In this document: positions 11,158-22,557 of the stretch, piece by piece
Position numbering within the stretch: position 1 is the first letter of the stretch
How the letters are laid out: every line of letters starts with the position of its first letter
The notes under the pieces: model-generated
What the model saw: the letters and a program-made list of their open reading frames with translations, nothing else
What the model was told of the DNA's origin: nothing
The model's database searches: none
Made by a program: the position numbers and the translations under genes
NCBI GenBank assembly: GCA_954871525.1
Contig: OX940870.1
Span: 11,067,501 to 11,131,500 of the forward strand
Source: Parietaria judaica
Taxonomy: Eukaryota > Streptophyta > Magnoliopsida > Rosales > Urticaceae
Length of the DNA: 64,000 bases
Direction: 5' to 3'

Positions 11158-11417
11158 TAGTTACATTTTACATAGTTAGATTGAGATTAATAGCTAAATT
11201 ATTAGATTAAAACTATGGAAATGGTGTTATTTACGTATCCAAAACACATTCGGGATTAATTTTCGTAATTTTATGCATTAGTTTTGATTTGAGTTGATTT
11301 CGATTTGAATTGATTTTATTGTGATACTTTTCAGGAAATAAATGAAACAAAAAGGACTTAGGAGCAAATAATACAAAAAAAAAGATCAAGGGACCATTAA
11401 GCAAATAAAGTTATTAA

Positions 11418-11465
11418 TCTATATATTATAAAAGGAGGAAATAACAAGTGATGTGGCAAACTAAT
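11418..11465 (+). mobile_element. Helitron 5' terminus (3' end not found)
   Basis: TCTATATATTATAAAAGGAG follows an A, matching plant Helitron 5' ends (A|TC, AT-rich, then AAAAGG). The other two TC ends in this window share this form. I found no hairpin-plus-CTAG end downstream before the duplication breakpoint, so the element's extent is unknown. Confidence 0.6.
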
Positions 11466-11744
11466 ATTAGAGCATTCACCTTTTCTTTTTTCTAAGAGCT
11501 TTAAGGTGATATAGTGAAGTAAAATCAAAGGGTTCACATTTTCTTTCATTAGAGTTTTGATTTTTTTTTTTTTTTATAAATATAATTGTCATGTTTAATG
11601 TTATTAATTACATAACTATTGATCTTCCATTCTTTATGGAATTTACTTACTAAAATATTACATGACTATTGAAGTTCAACTCTCAATGGTATTTATTTAC
11701 AAACATATTACAATATATATTGAATATTGGGTAATATTGTTTTA

Positions 11745-12345
11745 GGTCGAATGATTGGAAAGCTTTCCATACTGATACTATAGTTGATGGCAACTTGGAG
11801 ATTGGTATGTTTCAATTTGCTTATATCAACCATTTTTTAGGAAAGTTATTGTGATTATTTAATCATATTTTTGTACATTTATTTTTCCTCTCAATAATTA
11901 TATGTTCTTTGTTTTCTCTTTAGCATGTTTCTTTAAGTTTTTTATATTTGTTAATTAACCATTTCATTATTTTTTGAAGAGATGAGTTGGTCAAGAACCT
12001 CTTTTGGATTTCATTGCGGCGGAGCAATCATTCAATCTAAAACTTGGCGGTGGTGGGATAAGACAAGTTATATATTAAACTAAAAATTATCTAATTGTTT
12101 TTCATCAAATAAAGTATTTGATTGTTTTTCATCAAATACGAGAATCTTTTAGATTATATAATGTATTTATATCATTTGAACATATATTCTCAGGTGAACG
12201 ATCTCGCGGGGTATAAAGTTGATCACAATTTAAGAGAATTTACTCGATGGCGACATGAAAACAAATTTGACAATCTCTTACGTGTAAAGATCGAGGATCG
12301 AGTCATGCATAACTATATTAAAATATTGAGCTATATCTAACATCA
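11745..12345 (+). other. Exon-like fragments, possibly host gene pieces captured by a Helitron
   Basis: Three short, relatively GC-rich stretches sit in AT-rich DNA. One (about 11745-11802) ends at a GT donor-like GGTATG. One starts after TTGAAGAG near 11981. One (12195-12340) follows a CAG acceptor-like site and can encode about 48 residues including NDLAGYKVDHNLREFTRW. I do not recognise the protein. Confidence 0.3.
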
Positions 12346-13236
12346 AGAACATCGGAAAAGATCGAGGATCGCGTATCAAGCATCGAACAAACCTTATGCG
12401 CGTAAGTAACGGTAGTAAGAACAGAATGGGTAGAAGCTAACTTGAAGACACCGTTGAGATTTATCACAATTATGTTCTATTATTTAATGTTGTAAAAAGT
12501 AATTTTATTTTTTTATTCAAAAAATATATTAGGTCTCATTAAACACTTTTATAAGAGATGAATATACATCAATTCTTTCTATTTTTTCACTTTAACATGT
12601 TTAGATTTTTATATTTGTTCACTAATCATCAATTCTTTATTTTCCTATCAACAAAATTGCTCCATAAGAATACACGTAAAAAATTTTAAGGCTAATAATC
12701 TGTATTTATACTTTTTTTTTCTTCAGGATCTCCTTATAAAGCATAACATTTGTGTCTATATAGAATTTAGATACATGCATATTAAAATTATATATATATT
12801 TACATATTTGTTATTATCTTTTAAGTCATTATATTTATGGTAATCAAGGTTTTTTTTTTTTTTTTTTGCCGACCGTTGCTGTCTTTTTCTTATTGATTTC
12901 AAAACTCCCACCCACATAAAGTCATGAAGATGTTATTGGTATTCAAATTTATTAGGAAATTTACTTGACCGAAGATGAAAAACCAATTTTCCTAATATCA
13001 AGAGAGATATGACATTAGATTTAATTATAAATACGCATAAAAGAAAAACGTTTATATTGGTGTTAAAAAAATATGAAAAGTCCTTCAAACTAATGTTTAT
13101 GCTTGGGACTAATTATGAATATACATTAAAAGAAGTCTAAATTTATGCTCAAAACATGAAAAGTCCTTGAAACGAAACTGGAAATAGATAAGTGCATATA
13201 TTAATCATGATATAAAATGAATAAATGAATACTAAA

Positions 13237-14903
13237 TGTTATGGGTAATTCTTGGAATTGATTTTACAAAATAAATTAATAAAACAAAAGTTATTAAAAT
13301 GATTTCTTTTAATTAATTATACAATTTGATTAATCTTTTAATTAAGGTTATTAATCAAATTAATCAATTTCAAACCCAAATTTCCCTCCGGAGGTCTGTT
13401 TTCGAAAAACAAAGTGTCCCGGTGTTCACAAAAATATAAAAACCCCAAAAACGACATAAAATTTGTGAAAAACGGACACGGGACGCGCCCGAGAGCGAAA
13501 ACACCCGGGCACCTCTTTGGCGGGCCCCACAGCACAGGCGGCGGGACCCACCAGGTCAGACAAGCCCCCAAGTGGGGCTGGAAAAGCACCAGATCGCGCC
13601 ACGTGGCGCGATCTCCCGCGCCCGCGCAGCAGCGCGGGCTCCCGACGCTCTAGATCGCGCCACTTGGCGCGATCTCCCACGCCTGTCCCATCCGAGGGAC
13701 AGGCCGCCCACTTGCGCGCCCATCCACACGCAGACACGTGGAGGGCCGCGATGGGCCCCCGATCCACACGCCAGCCACTTGGCGCGCGCGTGCGGGCGCG
13801 TGAGCCGTCCGATCGGCGATCCAACGGCGGCGATCGACTCCTCTTTTCCAGGGACCAACCTGCAATATTTAAAATTGTCCGGGGTCCTCTCGGAAAATAT
13901 TTATTTACACGTAGGCCCCCGGACCCTACTATAAATAGAGGCTGAATTCAGTTAAAACGGTAACTCATTCGAACTCTCTCGACTCGAGTTCTCTCTCTCT
14001 CTCTACCCCCGATATACTCGCCTCCCCTCAAATATCATACTAATGTTGAGCGTCGAAGGTGAATCAGGGGGTAACCCCCCTGTTTCCCTTGACCTCGGGT
14101 GTTACCTTTTTCAGGTCTAAAAAGCGAGGTAATTCATAAAAGCGGAATCCCTGGAGGAATTTTCATAAGGCCACGACCCGCCTAATAGGCTCTGTTTCAC
14201 ATTGTGTCCAGCCTATCTCCAGTCCATTACGCGGCTGTCGGGATAGTCTGGGGACAAGTGACGGGGCCCACTCTTTAGATCGTGAGGAGATTTCTCTAAA
14301 ATCTGGACGACTGAGGGATCAACCTGAGAGAAGCCTCTGGAAAATATCCTAGAGGGATCCAAGACCCCACCTCCCTTGTCCTTTAAAGCATTGTACGGCA
14401 CAGACTCTGTCCCTTAGTCATCCCCGACTCTGCGGAGAGTCCTGTCATCCCAGACTTAAAAGCAAGTCCAGTCAGGTGGCGAGTCTTATCCCTCTGGATC
14501 CGTTTATTGGACGAATGCACTCCCCCGCTCACTGGTACCCCTGATCCGCGTGGACTCCAGACCTTTAAAAAACCCGGCCTGGTCACCTCTAGGCCCTGCG
14601 GTAACAGGTGGTGAGCCACCCCGATCGCCCGGACCCTAAGCGGCCACGAGACCTTCGATCCAAGAAATGCCAGAGACGCCGACTCAGAGTCCCCGAATCG
14701 GTCAACCAAAACCTCACCTTGAAATCAACAGTGACCACCCCAAAATCAACGGAGTCAGAGGGAACGATCATTGACAATAAAAGCCATCCAAGGCCCAAAC
14801 AAGAACCAACAGAAGCCCGCCACGTCATCAGCGACTATTGGGCCAGGCCCAAAATCCACAACTTGGGCCCCAACAGTGTTTGATCCAAAAAACGGCATCA
14901 ACA
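13237..14903 (+). repeat. Solo LTR (1667 bp) with perfect CTAAA target-site duplication
   Basis: It begins TGTTATGGG and ends GGCATCAACA, flanked by CTAAA at 13232-13236 and 14904-14908. A TATA box (TATAAATA) at 13930-13937 and a TTGAGCGTCGAAGG motif near 14045, typical of the R/U5 region of plant gypsy LTRs, set the plus orientation. No internal domain is present. A paralogous empty site (one CTAAA) exists at about 15519, which confirms the boundaries. Confidence 0.88.
13564..13703 (+). promoter_or_regulatory. Cluster of inverted repeats with G-box core in the U3 of the solo LTR
   Basis: At 13591-13614 there is a perfect 24-base palindrome centred on CACGTG. At 13652-13675 there is the same palindrome with a one-base change at its centre (CACTTG). 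Smaller hairpins lie at 13564-13580 (AGCCCC/GGGGCT), about 13615-13638 (CCCGCGC/GCGCGGG) and 13682-13703 (CCTGTCCC/GGGACAGG). A further CACGTG is at about 13735. They lie 200-370 bases upstream of the TATA box, in the position of U3 enhancers. Confidence 0.6.
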
Positions 14904-16033
14904 CTAAATATGCTTAAATTTCACACCGATCCCGTAAAAAATCTAAATCTAAATTACACAAATAAATAAAACCTAAAAATAAGAAACAATTCAATGTCAA
15001 TATTACGAATAAGTGGAATAAGTGGCATTTATTAGGAACAATAAAAAATACACGCACAAAAATATAATGTCACGAATAAACAATCTTTGAAGGAAAGAAA
15101 AAGAAAACCAAAAAAATATTAAACAATATTATATTATTAACCTAATACAGTAGTAGTAAGAGAATAGCAATAGATGTTTTTGCATTTATAAGGTGTGTAT
15201 GCATTAAATTAAATGTATAACGTGTATATATCTAAGTTGTATCGTACTTATAATATTATATATATCTAAAATGAAGCTTTAAAAGTTTAGAAAACAAAAG
15301 TTCGTACAAATAAATGTAATTCATATATTTTTATTTGGTTTTTGTCTTGAAGAGTTCATATTCAGTATATTTTAATAAAATTAAAGCTCGTTATGAATAT
15401 GCACATAAAAACGTTTATATTTATGTTTAAAAAAACATGAAAAAGTCTTATAAACTAAAACTGAATATGAATAAAGACATATATAGACAGTGATTTAAAA
15501 TGAATCAATAAATGCTAAATACGTTACATGTGCATTGATCCTGTAAAAAGTAAAATCTAAACTTCACAAATCAAAAAATAAAACGTAAAAAAATAAGAAA
15601 CCACTAATGTCAACATTAGGAATAAGTGGCATAAATAAATACAGGAACTAACATTAAAAGATACAAAAAAGAAAAAAGTCATGAATAATAAAAGTAATAA
15701 ATTACATAAAAATAAGAAACATCCTACATATTAATGAGAAGAAAATAAAAACAGTCCTTACTAGAAAATAAAAAAGAAAGAAAAGAAATATCAAACAATA
15801 ATATATTATTAACTTTTTTTAATTTTATCCGAGACTTTTATGGTACTTTTATACATAACAAATATTTATATTCATTCTATCCTGTACTTATATTTGTTTC
15901 ATTTTTTATTTCTTGCATATATAATTATACAATATATATATATATATCAAAACGTTGGCATTCACATGTTTCAAGCATGATTATATAATGAAAATTAACA
16001 TTTAAAAAATGGTATCTTTACTTTTGCACACGA
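14904..16033. other. AT-rich flank containing an older internal repeat
   Basis: No gene seen. About 13000-13236 plus 14904-15330 (one block before the solo LTR inserted) is diverged but clearly alike to about 15390-15760: both hold CGTTTATATT, a run with AAACATGAAAA, AATAAATG..CTAAA, and AATAAGTGG. The segment ends at the duplication junction. Confidence 0.6.
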
Positions 16034-17070
16034 GGCGAGGGCATGCTCCGGAAGGCCTCGACCTGGTCGGGGCTAGCCTCGATTCCGCAACGGGTCACCA
16101 TGAAGCCCAGGAACTTCCCGGACGAGATGCCGAAGGTGCACTTCGTCGGGTTCAACTTCATCTTATGCTCGTTGAGGACCCGGAAACATTTCTCCAGATG
16201 CTCGATGTGCATGGCAACCTCTAAAGATTTGACGACCAGATCGTCGATGTACACCTCTAGCGATTCCCCTATCTGATCGTGGAACATCTTCGTCATGAGC
16301 CGCTGATAAGTGGCGCCGGCGTTCTTCAGCCCGAACGGCATGACTTTGTAGCAGTACGTCCCTCGCTCGCTGATGAAGGCGGTCTTCTCCTCGTCATCGG
16401 GGTGCATCCTGATCTGGTGATATCCGGAATAGGCGTCCATGAAGCTCATAAGCTCGTACCCGATGGTCGCCTCGACTAGGCGGTCGATGTGGGGCATTGG
16501 GAAGCTATCCTTCGGACACGCCTTGTTGAGATCGACGTAGTCCACGCAGACCCTCCACTTGCCGTTCTTCTTCTGTGTGACGACGGTGTTGGCCAGCCAT
16601 TCTGGGTACTTGACCTCCCGGATAGTTCCCATCGCCAGCAATCTGTCCACCTCGTCGTTGATGATCTTGTTTCTGTCGGCCGCCATTTTCCTCCTCTTCT
16701 GTATGACCGGTCGATGATTGGGGTCGGTGTTGAGCCGGTGGGTTATCACCGCAGGGTCGATCCCTGGCATGTCGTCGTTGGTCCACGCGAAGCTTCCCTT
16801 GTTCCTCTTCAGGAATTCCACCAGCTGGGCTTTCACCCCTGGGTCGAGTCTCGCGCCTACTCCGACGGTTCTCGTCGGATCGGTCTCGTCGATGCAGACC
16901 TGCTCGACCTCCTTGACCTGTGGCCCGCCGCTCCGCTCTTCTGTCGCCGGGTCCTCCACGTCCTCGGCGCTAAGGATCCTCGGAATTCCGGGATCTCCTC
17001 CTTTCCCCTTCTTCTTGCGCCGCTTCCTTCGCTTTGTCGTCGAGGGAGGCGGGGCAGCGATGGCTAACTG
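16034..17070 (-). pseudogene. RT fragment of element A, copy 2, cut by the duplication junction
   Basis: The same RT N-terminal half as in copy 1, including YIDD, up to the residues FRSMPSPR. The duplication breakpoint then replaces the rest with AT-rich DNA and a stop at 16018-16020. RNase H and integrase are absent, so copy 2 cannot make pol. It continues in frame from the gag-protease stop at 17071. Confidence 0.92.
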
Positions 17071-17073
17071 CTA
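17065..17073 (-). promoter_or_regulatory. Candidate readthrough context, copy 2
   Basis: Same TAG CAG TTA as at 7744-7752. Confidence 0.5.
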
Positions 17074-19473
17074 TAAGCCACCCTTGCGGCTTTCGAGAGC
17101 CTTCTCGGGTCTCTTCCCGCTGCTGGCCGCTCGATGATGCATCATGTAACAGATGCGGTAGGCCTCTCGGCAGCCTTGGAGCTCCTCGATGGTCCCCTCA
17201 TCCTTTCCAGGGAACTTGATGCATTGATGGTAGGTGGAGGGCACGGCTCTCATCGCATGAATCCACGGCCTCCCGAGGATCACATTGAAGTGCGATTCCA
17301 CGTCGAGGACCATGAATTCGGTCATCCTCCTAACGCTTCCGGCGTATACGGCTAGCTGAACCGTCCCCAGCGAGGTGGTGACGTCGCCGTTGAACCCTGA
17401 CACCTTTCGGGGGCGGCCCCCGATGGTGAGGTCATCGATCTTCATACGCCGAAGGCACTCGTGGGTGATCATGTCCACGGAGCTGCCGTTGTCGACGAGA
17501 ACGCGCGCTATGTCGTACCCCCCGATATTGAGCTCGAGCACCAGGGCGTCGTCGTGCGAATCCACGCAGTTGTCGTCTTCGACAAACTCGATCGTCGCCC
17601 CCGATGTCTCATGCACCGAGTCTCCTCGGTTAGGCTCTCGCCCCCGCCTCTGGTAGGCTTTGATGCTGTTGACCTTGTCGTCGCAGAATCGCGATCCTCC
17701 CATGATCACATCGATCCTCGGTCTGCTTGCGGGACGGGCGGCCTCGACGCGGGTCGACGGCTCTGCCTTGATGGCGAAACTTCGCTTCAAGGCGCCCTGC
17801 CCCCCTCCGGAGCTCTGCGGCGGAGCCGCCTGCTGGTTGGGGAACGCCCGGTTCTCGTTGTTCCAGGGTTGCGCACGCTCTCGCGTGGCTTCCCCGTAAT
17901 CCCCACGTTCAATCCCCTTCTGGATGAACCTCTTGTACGCGGCGCAATCCTCGGACGAGTGGCCCCAGTAGCCGTGGAACGAACAGAATTTGTTCATGTC
18001 CCTCGGCCACGGAGTCCTCTCGTAGCCTCCTCGGCCGCCTGAGCGCCCTCCTCGGCCGCCGCCGAAACTTCCTCTTCCCCCGGAGAACCCACCGCGTCCC
18101 CCGGAGTATCCCTGCTGGGCTCCGTCGGGTTCTCCTCGGGAATATCCTCCCTGCTGGCCCTGGGGCCTGGTGTCGTGATAATCCGCCCGCGGCTGGCTCT
18201 CGCGGGCGGTGTTGTCGCTCCTCTTCTCGTCTACCTGGTAGACTTTGTGCCTCGGAGCTTCTGGGGCGCGTCGCTCGTTCTGAGCTCCCCGGTCTTCTCT
18301 CCTTGCTCTTGACGACGAGCCGTCTCGTCCGTCCCTGTGCTTCTCGGGCTTGGGCTTGGCCTTGGCCTCGCCCCTGTCGTCGCTCCTTTTCTTGCCGAGG
18401 ATACTCTCCTCGATGCGCATATCGATCGTCGCCCGGTGGAGTGCGTCCTCGATTGTGAGCGGCACCGTCCTCGTGATCTCTTTGCAGAAATCGGAGGTGC
18501 AATGCAGGCCGTGCCTCAGGGCTTGGACGGCGACCGCGTCCTCGAGATTCGGTACCCGAATCATCACTCCCTTGAACTTGTCCACGTACTGGCGTAGCGT
18601 CTCGTCCTTCCCCTGCTTGAGATCAAACAGAGACGCCAACGTCGCCTCGCTCTGGGCGTGGATGGAGTAATGTTTCAGGAACATGGCGACGAGCTGGTCG
18701 GAATTGTCGATAATCCCTGGCGCGAGCCGCGCGAATCAGTCGCTAGCCGGGCCCTGCAAATGATAAATAAAGAGACGGCATAGGATAGCCTCCCTTCTGG
18801 TCTCCTCGCCGACGATGTGGTCCGTCGCTATCCTGTAGGATTTCACATGGGTCGTAGGATCGGTACCTCCTTTGTACGGCGCGAGCTTGATCTTCGGCAG
18901 CTCGTCTACTTCGACTCCTCGGATCCTGGGAGTAAAGGGGGTCACTCTGGCGTCTCTTACCAGCTTGTCGATCTCCGGACCGGCGCTCGTCGCCTGGTGC
19001 ACTCGCGATGCCACCTGTTCTATTTTTGCCTCCAGGGCCGCTGCCATGGCCGCCATGGCCTTCATGATTTCTCCGGTAGCGGTGGGATCGCCCGCCGGGG
19101 CCAGCGCTGACACGCTCAGGGGCGTGCTTGCCGTCGTCGTCGGCTGCGAGGTCGATGCCGGCGTCTGGAACAGGTTCCGGACTAAGAGGTCCCGTGAGGC
19201 GTCGAGCGCCTCGTTATTCGCCGCGTCTCGGGTCAGGGCCCCTCCGCTCGCTGCGACGGGGGAGTCAGCAGACCTGTTCGCCGCGTTCCTGCCCTCCGCT
19301 TGGGCGAGCAGGTCGGCGAGCTTCCGACTCTCCGCGGCTTGCTCCTCTGCTCTTCTCGTGGCTTCTTCCGCCCTCCGGTCGGCCGCTTCCATCCTCTGCA
19401 TGACCTGGGCCATCTGTCGCCGCATCTCGTCCAGCACCTCACTCTGGTCGCTCCGCTCTTCGTCTTAAGGCAT
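17071..19473 (-). pseudogene. gag-protease of element A, copy 2
   Basis: Nearly identical to 7750-10152. The TGA at 18736-18738 and the TAG at 17071-17073 are shared with copy 1, so both predate the duplication. A private change makes codon 3 a TAA (19465-19467) just after the start ATG. Other private differences are scattered through the protease and zinc-knuckle regions. The knuckle and the protease VLVDNGSSVDMI motif are intact. Confidence 0.92.
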
Positions 19474-19524
19474 CTTTCGCTTTCCCTCTTCTCGTTCCTG
19501 GCTGTGCGATAGGAAGAAACTATC

Positions 19525-19542
19525 GCCCCTCGGTGGGCGCCA
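19525..19542 (-). promoter_or_regulatory. Primer-binding site, copy 2
   Basis: Identical to 10204-10221, three bases inside the LTR edge. Confidence 0.8.
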
Positions 19543-19545
19543 AAC

Positions 19546-20265
19546 TGTAGAGGGCGATTCACACCGCCTTACAGTCACAAAAATACACTATTCAAACACA
19601 CGAATAACACGAATGATGGGGTATCTTTGATTGATTATGATTACAAAGGGGATCGGTCTCTTCCGTTTATAGCTTGGAACCTCGAAGAAGAATGCGATTA
19701 AACTACGATTAACAATATCGAATGGGTTACACAAAGGCTCTCTCAATACTATGCGATGACCCTGTTCCTCTCCTTTATCTCGAACTCGACCACCTTCAAA
19801 TGGAAGCTCCCTCTCTATTTATAGCGACGCTCGGATCCCTCCGGCTCGAATCCCCTGGATGATCTCCCAGTGGTCCCCCCTTCAAATATTCTGTGGTCCT
19901 TCTTTCTGACATCCTCGGCGGCTGCCAAAGGAGCTCGTCTCCACTAACGTTGTCCTCCTGCCATATCCTGAGCGCACAGCCCAGCAGTGGTCCCCCCTCG
20001 AACCGTACTTCCTGTCGCATTATGGAGAAGAACCCTAGACCTTAATGGGCTCGAGGCTCCTCTTCGGTCATCGCTTCTTCCGATGGGCCGGGGGCCCAAC
20101 GCATTCTGACGAGCTTCGAGGAACACGGGCCCTCCCTCTCGGTCTCTGCTCGCTATCGATGGGCCGAGGGCCCATCGCCATTTTGCCCATCTCGACCTTC
20201 GTTGTTTTGCGGGAAAACGACAAGTGTGACGCGGGGAGGGGATTTGACCAAATCCGACCTTAACA
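19546..20265 (-). repeat. 5' LTR of element A, copy 2 (720 bp)
   Basis: Duplicate of 10225-10944, with TATAAATAG kept on the minus strand near 19815-19823. It differs from copy 1 at only a few bases. Confidence 0.85.
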
Positions 20266-20478
20266 AGCCTCTGGTGTCGTCGTCGGGAATCAGACTTTGT
20301 CTGTTGATTTTCCCTAATGAGTTCCTGCGTCGTCGTCGGGTATCGAACTTTTTCCTTTGATTCTTTTTTATGAGCCTCCGGCGTCGTCGTCAGTTTTTTG
20401 CACTTTGCCTGTCGTCTCTCCCTGATAAGGTTCCGACGTCGTTGTTGTGTTTCGGACCTTGACTTATAATGACCAAAT
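20266..20478. repeat. ~55-bp GTCGTC-type repeats, copy 2
   Basis: Duplicate of 10945-11157. Confidence 0.75.
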
Positions 20479-22552
20479 TAGTTACATTTTACATAGTTAG
20501 ATTGAGATTAATAGCTAAATTATTAGATTAAAACTATGGAAATGGTGTTATTTACGTATCCAAAACACATTCGGGATTAATTTTCGTAATTTTATGCATT
20601 AGTTTTGATTTGAGTTGATTTCGATTTGAATTGATTTTATTGTGATACTTTTCAGGAAATAAATGAAACAAAAAGGACTTAGGAGCAAATAATACAAAAA
20701 AAAAGATCAAGGGACCATTAAGCAAATAAAGTTATTAATCTATATATTATAAAAGGAGGAAATAACAAGTGATGTGGCAAACTAATATTAGAGCATTCAC
20801 CTTTTCTTTTTTCTAAGAGCTTTAAGGTGATATAGTGAAGTAAAATCAAAGGGTTCACATTTTCTTTCATTAGAGTTTTGATTTTTTTTTTTTTTTATAA
20901 ATATAATTGTCATGTTTAATGTTATTAATTACATAACTATTGATCTTCCATTCTTTATGGAATTTACTTACTAAAATATTACATGACTATTGAAGTTCAA
21001 CTCTCAATGGTATTTATTTACAAACATATTACAATATATATTGAATATTGGGTAATATTGTTTTAGGTCGAATGATTGGAAAGCTTTCCATACTGATACT
21101 ATAGTTGATGGCAACTTGGAGATTGGTATGTTTCAATTTGCTTATATCAACCATTTTTTAGGAAAGTTATTGTGATTATTTAATCATATTTTTGTACATT
21201 TATTTTTCCTCTCAATAATTATATGTTCTTTGTTTTCTCTTTAGCATGTTTCTTTAAGTTTTTTATATTTGTTAATTAACCATTTCATTATTTTTTGAAG
21301 AGATGAGTTGGTCAAGAACCTCTTTTGGATTTCATTGCGGCGGAGCAATCATTCAATCTAAAACTTGGCGGTGGTGGGATAAGACAAGTTATATATTAAA
21401 CTAAAAATTATCTAATTGTTTTTCATCAAATAAAGTATTTGATTGTTTTTCATCAAATACGAGAATCTTTTAGATTATATAATGTATTTATATCATTTGA
21501 ACATATATTCTCAGGTGAACGATCTCGCGGGGTATAAAGTTGATCACAATTTAAGAGAATTTACTCGATGGCGACATGAAAACAAATTTGACAATCTCTT
21601 ACGTGTAAAGATCGAGGATCGAGTCATGCATAACTATATTAAAATATTGAGCTATATCTAACATCAAGAACATCGGAAAAGATCGAGGATCGCGTATCAA
21701 GCATCGAACAAACCTTATGCGCGTAAGTAACGGTAGTAAGAACAGAATGGGTAGAAGCTAACTTGAAGACACCGTTGAGATTTATCACAATTATGTTCTA
21801 TTATTTAATGTTGTAAAAAGTAATTTTATTTTTTTATTCAAAAAATATATTAGGTCTCATTAAACACTTTTATAAGAGATGAATATACATCAATTCTTTC
21901 TATTTTTTCACTTTAACATGTTTAGATTTTTATATTTGTTCACTAATCATCAATTCTTTATTTTCCTATCAACAAAATTGCTCCATAAGAATACACGTAA
22001 AAAATTTTAAGGCTAATAATCTGTATTTATACTTTTTTTTTCTTCAGGATCTCCTTATAAAGCATAACATTTGTGTCTATATAGAATTTAGATACATGCA
22101 TATTAAAATTATATATATATTTACATATTTGTTATTATCTTTTAAGTCATTATATTTATGGTAATCAAGGTTTTTTTTTTTTTTTTTTGCCGACCGTTGC
22201 TGTCTTTTTCTTATTGATTTCAAAACTCCCACCCACATAAAGTCATGAAGATGTTATTGGTATTCAAATTTATTAGGAAATTTACTTGACCGAAGATGAA
22301 AAACCAATTTTCCTAATATCAAGAGAGATATGACATTAGATTTAATTATAAATACGCATAAAAGAAAAACGTTTATATTGGTGTTAAAAAAATATGAAAA
22401 GTCCTTCAAACTAATGTTTATGCTTGGGACTAATTATGAATATACATTAAAAGAAGTCTAAATTTATGCTCAAAACATGAAAAGTCCTTGAAACGAAACT
22501 GGAAATAGATAAGTGCATATATTAATCATGATATAAAATGAATAAATGAATA
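20479..22552. other. AT-rich segment, copy 2 (Helitron 5' end at 20739)
   Basis: Duplicate of 11158-13231, including the TCTATATATTATAAAAGGAG Helitron 5' end at 20739 and the exon-like fragments at about 21066-21666. Almost no differences from copy 1 were seen here. Confidence 0.6.
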
Positions 22553-22557
22553 CTAAA

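Larger units (their letters stand above)
11158..13231. other. AT-rich segment with a Helitron end and exon-like fragments
   Basis: No complete gene. It contains the Helitron 5' terminus at 11418, short exon-like stretches at about 11745-12345, and AT-rich sequence with poly-T runs (11561-11578, 12850-12867). From about 13000 it carries a block repeated at about 15390-15530. Confidence 0.6.
6713..16033. repeat. Tandem segmental duplication, copy 1 (9321 bp)
   Basis: Everything from 6713 to 16033 recurs at 16034-25362 in the same order and orientation, offset 9321 (9322 or more after small indels). It spans part of RT, all of gag, the 5' LTR, a Helitron end and a solo LTR. By eye there are a few tens of differences over 9.3 kb. 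Confidence 0.97.

Noticed and set aside
13338..13945. Arg/Pro-rich ORFs across 13.34-13.95 kb (and 22.66-23.27 kb)
   Set aside because: They lie in the U3 of a solo LTR with strong palindromes; open frames come from GC bias.
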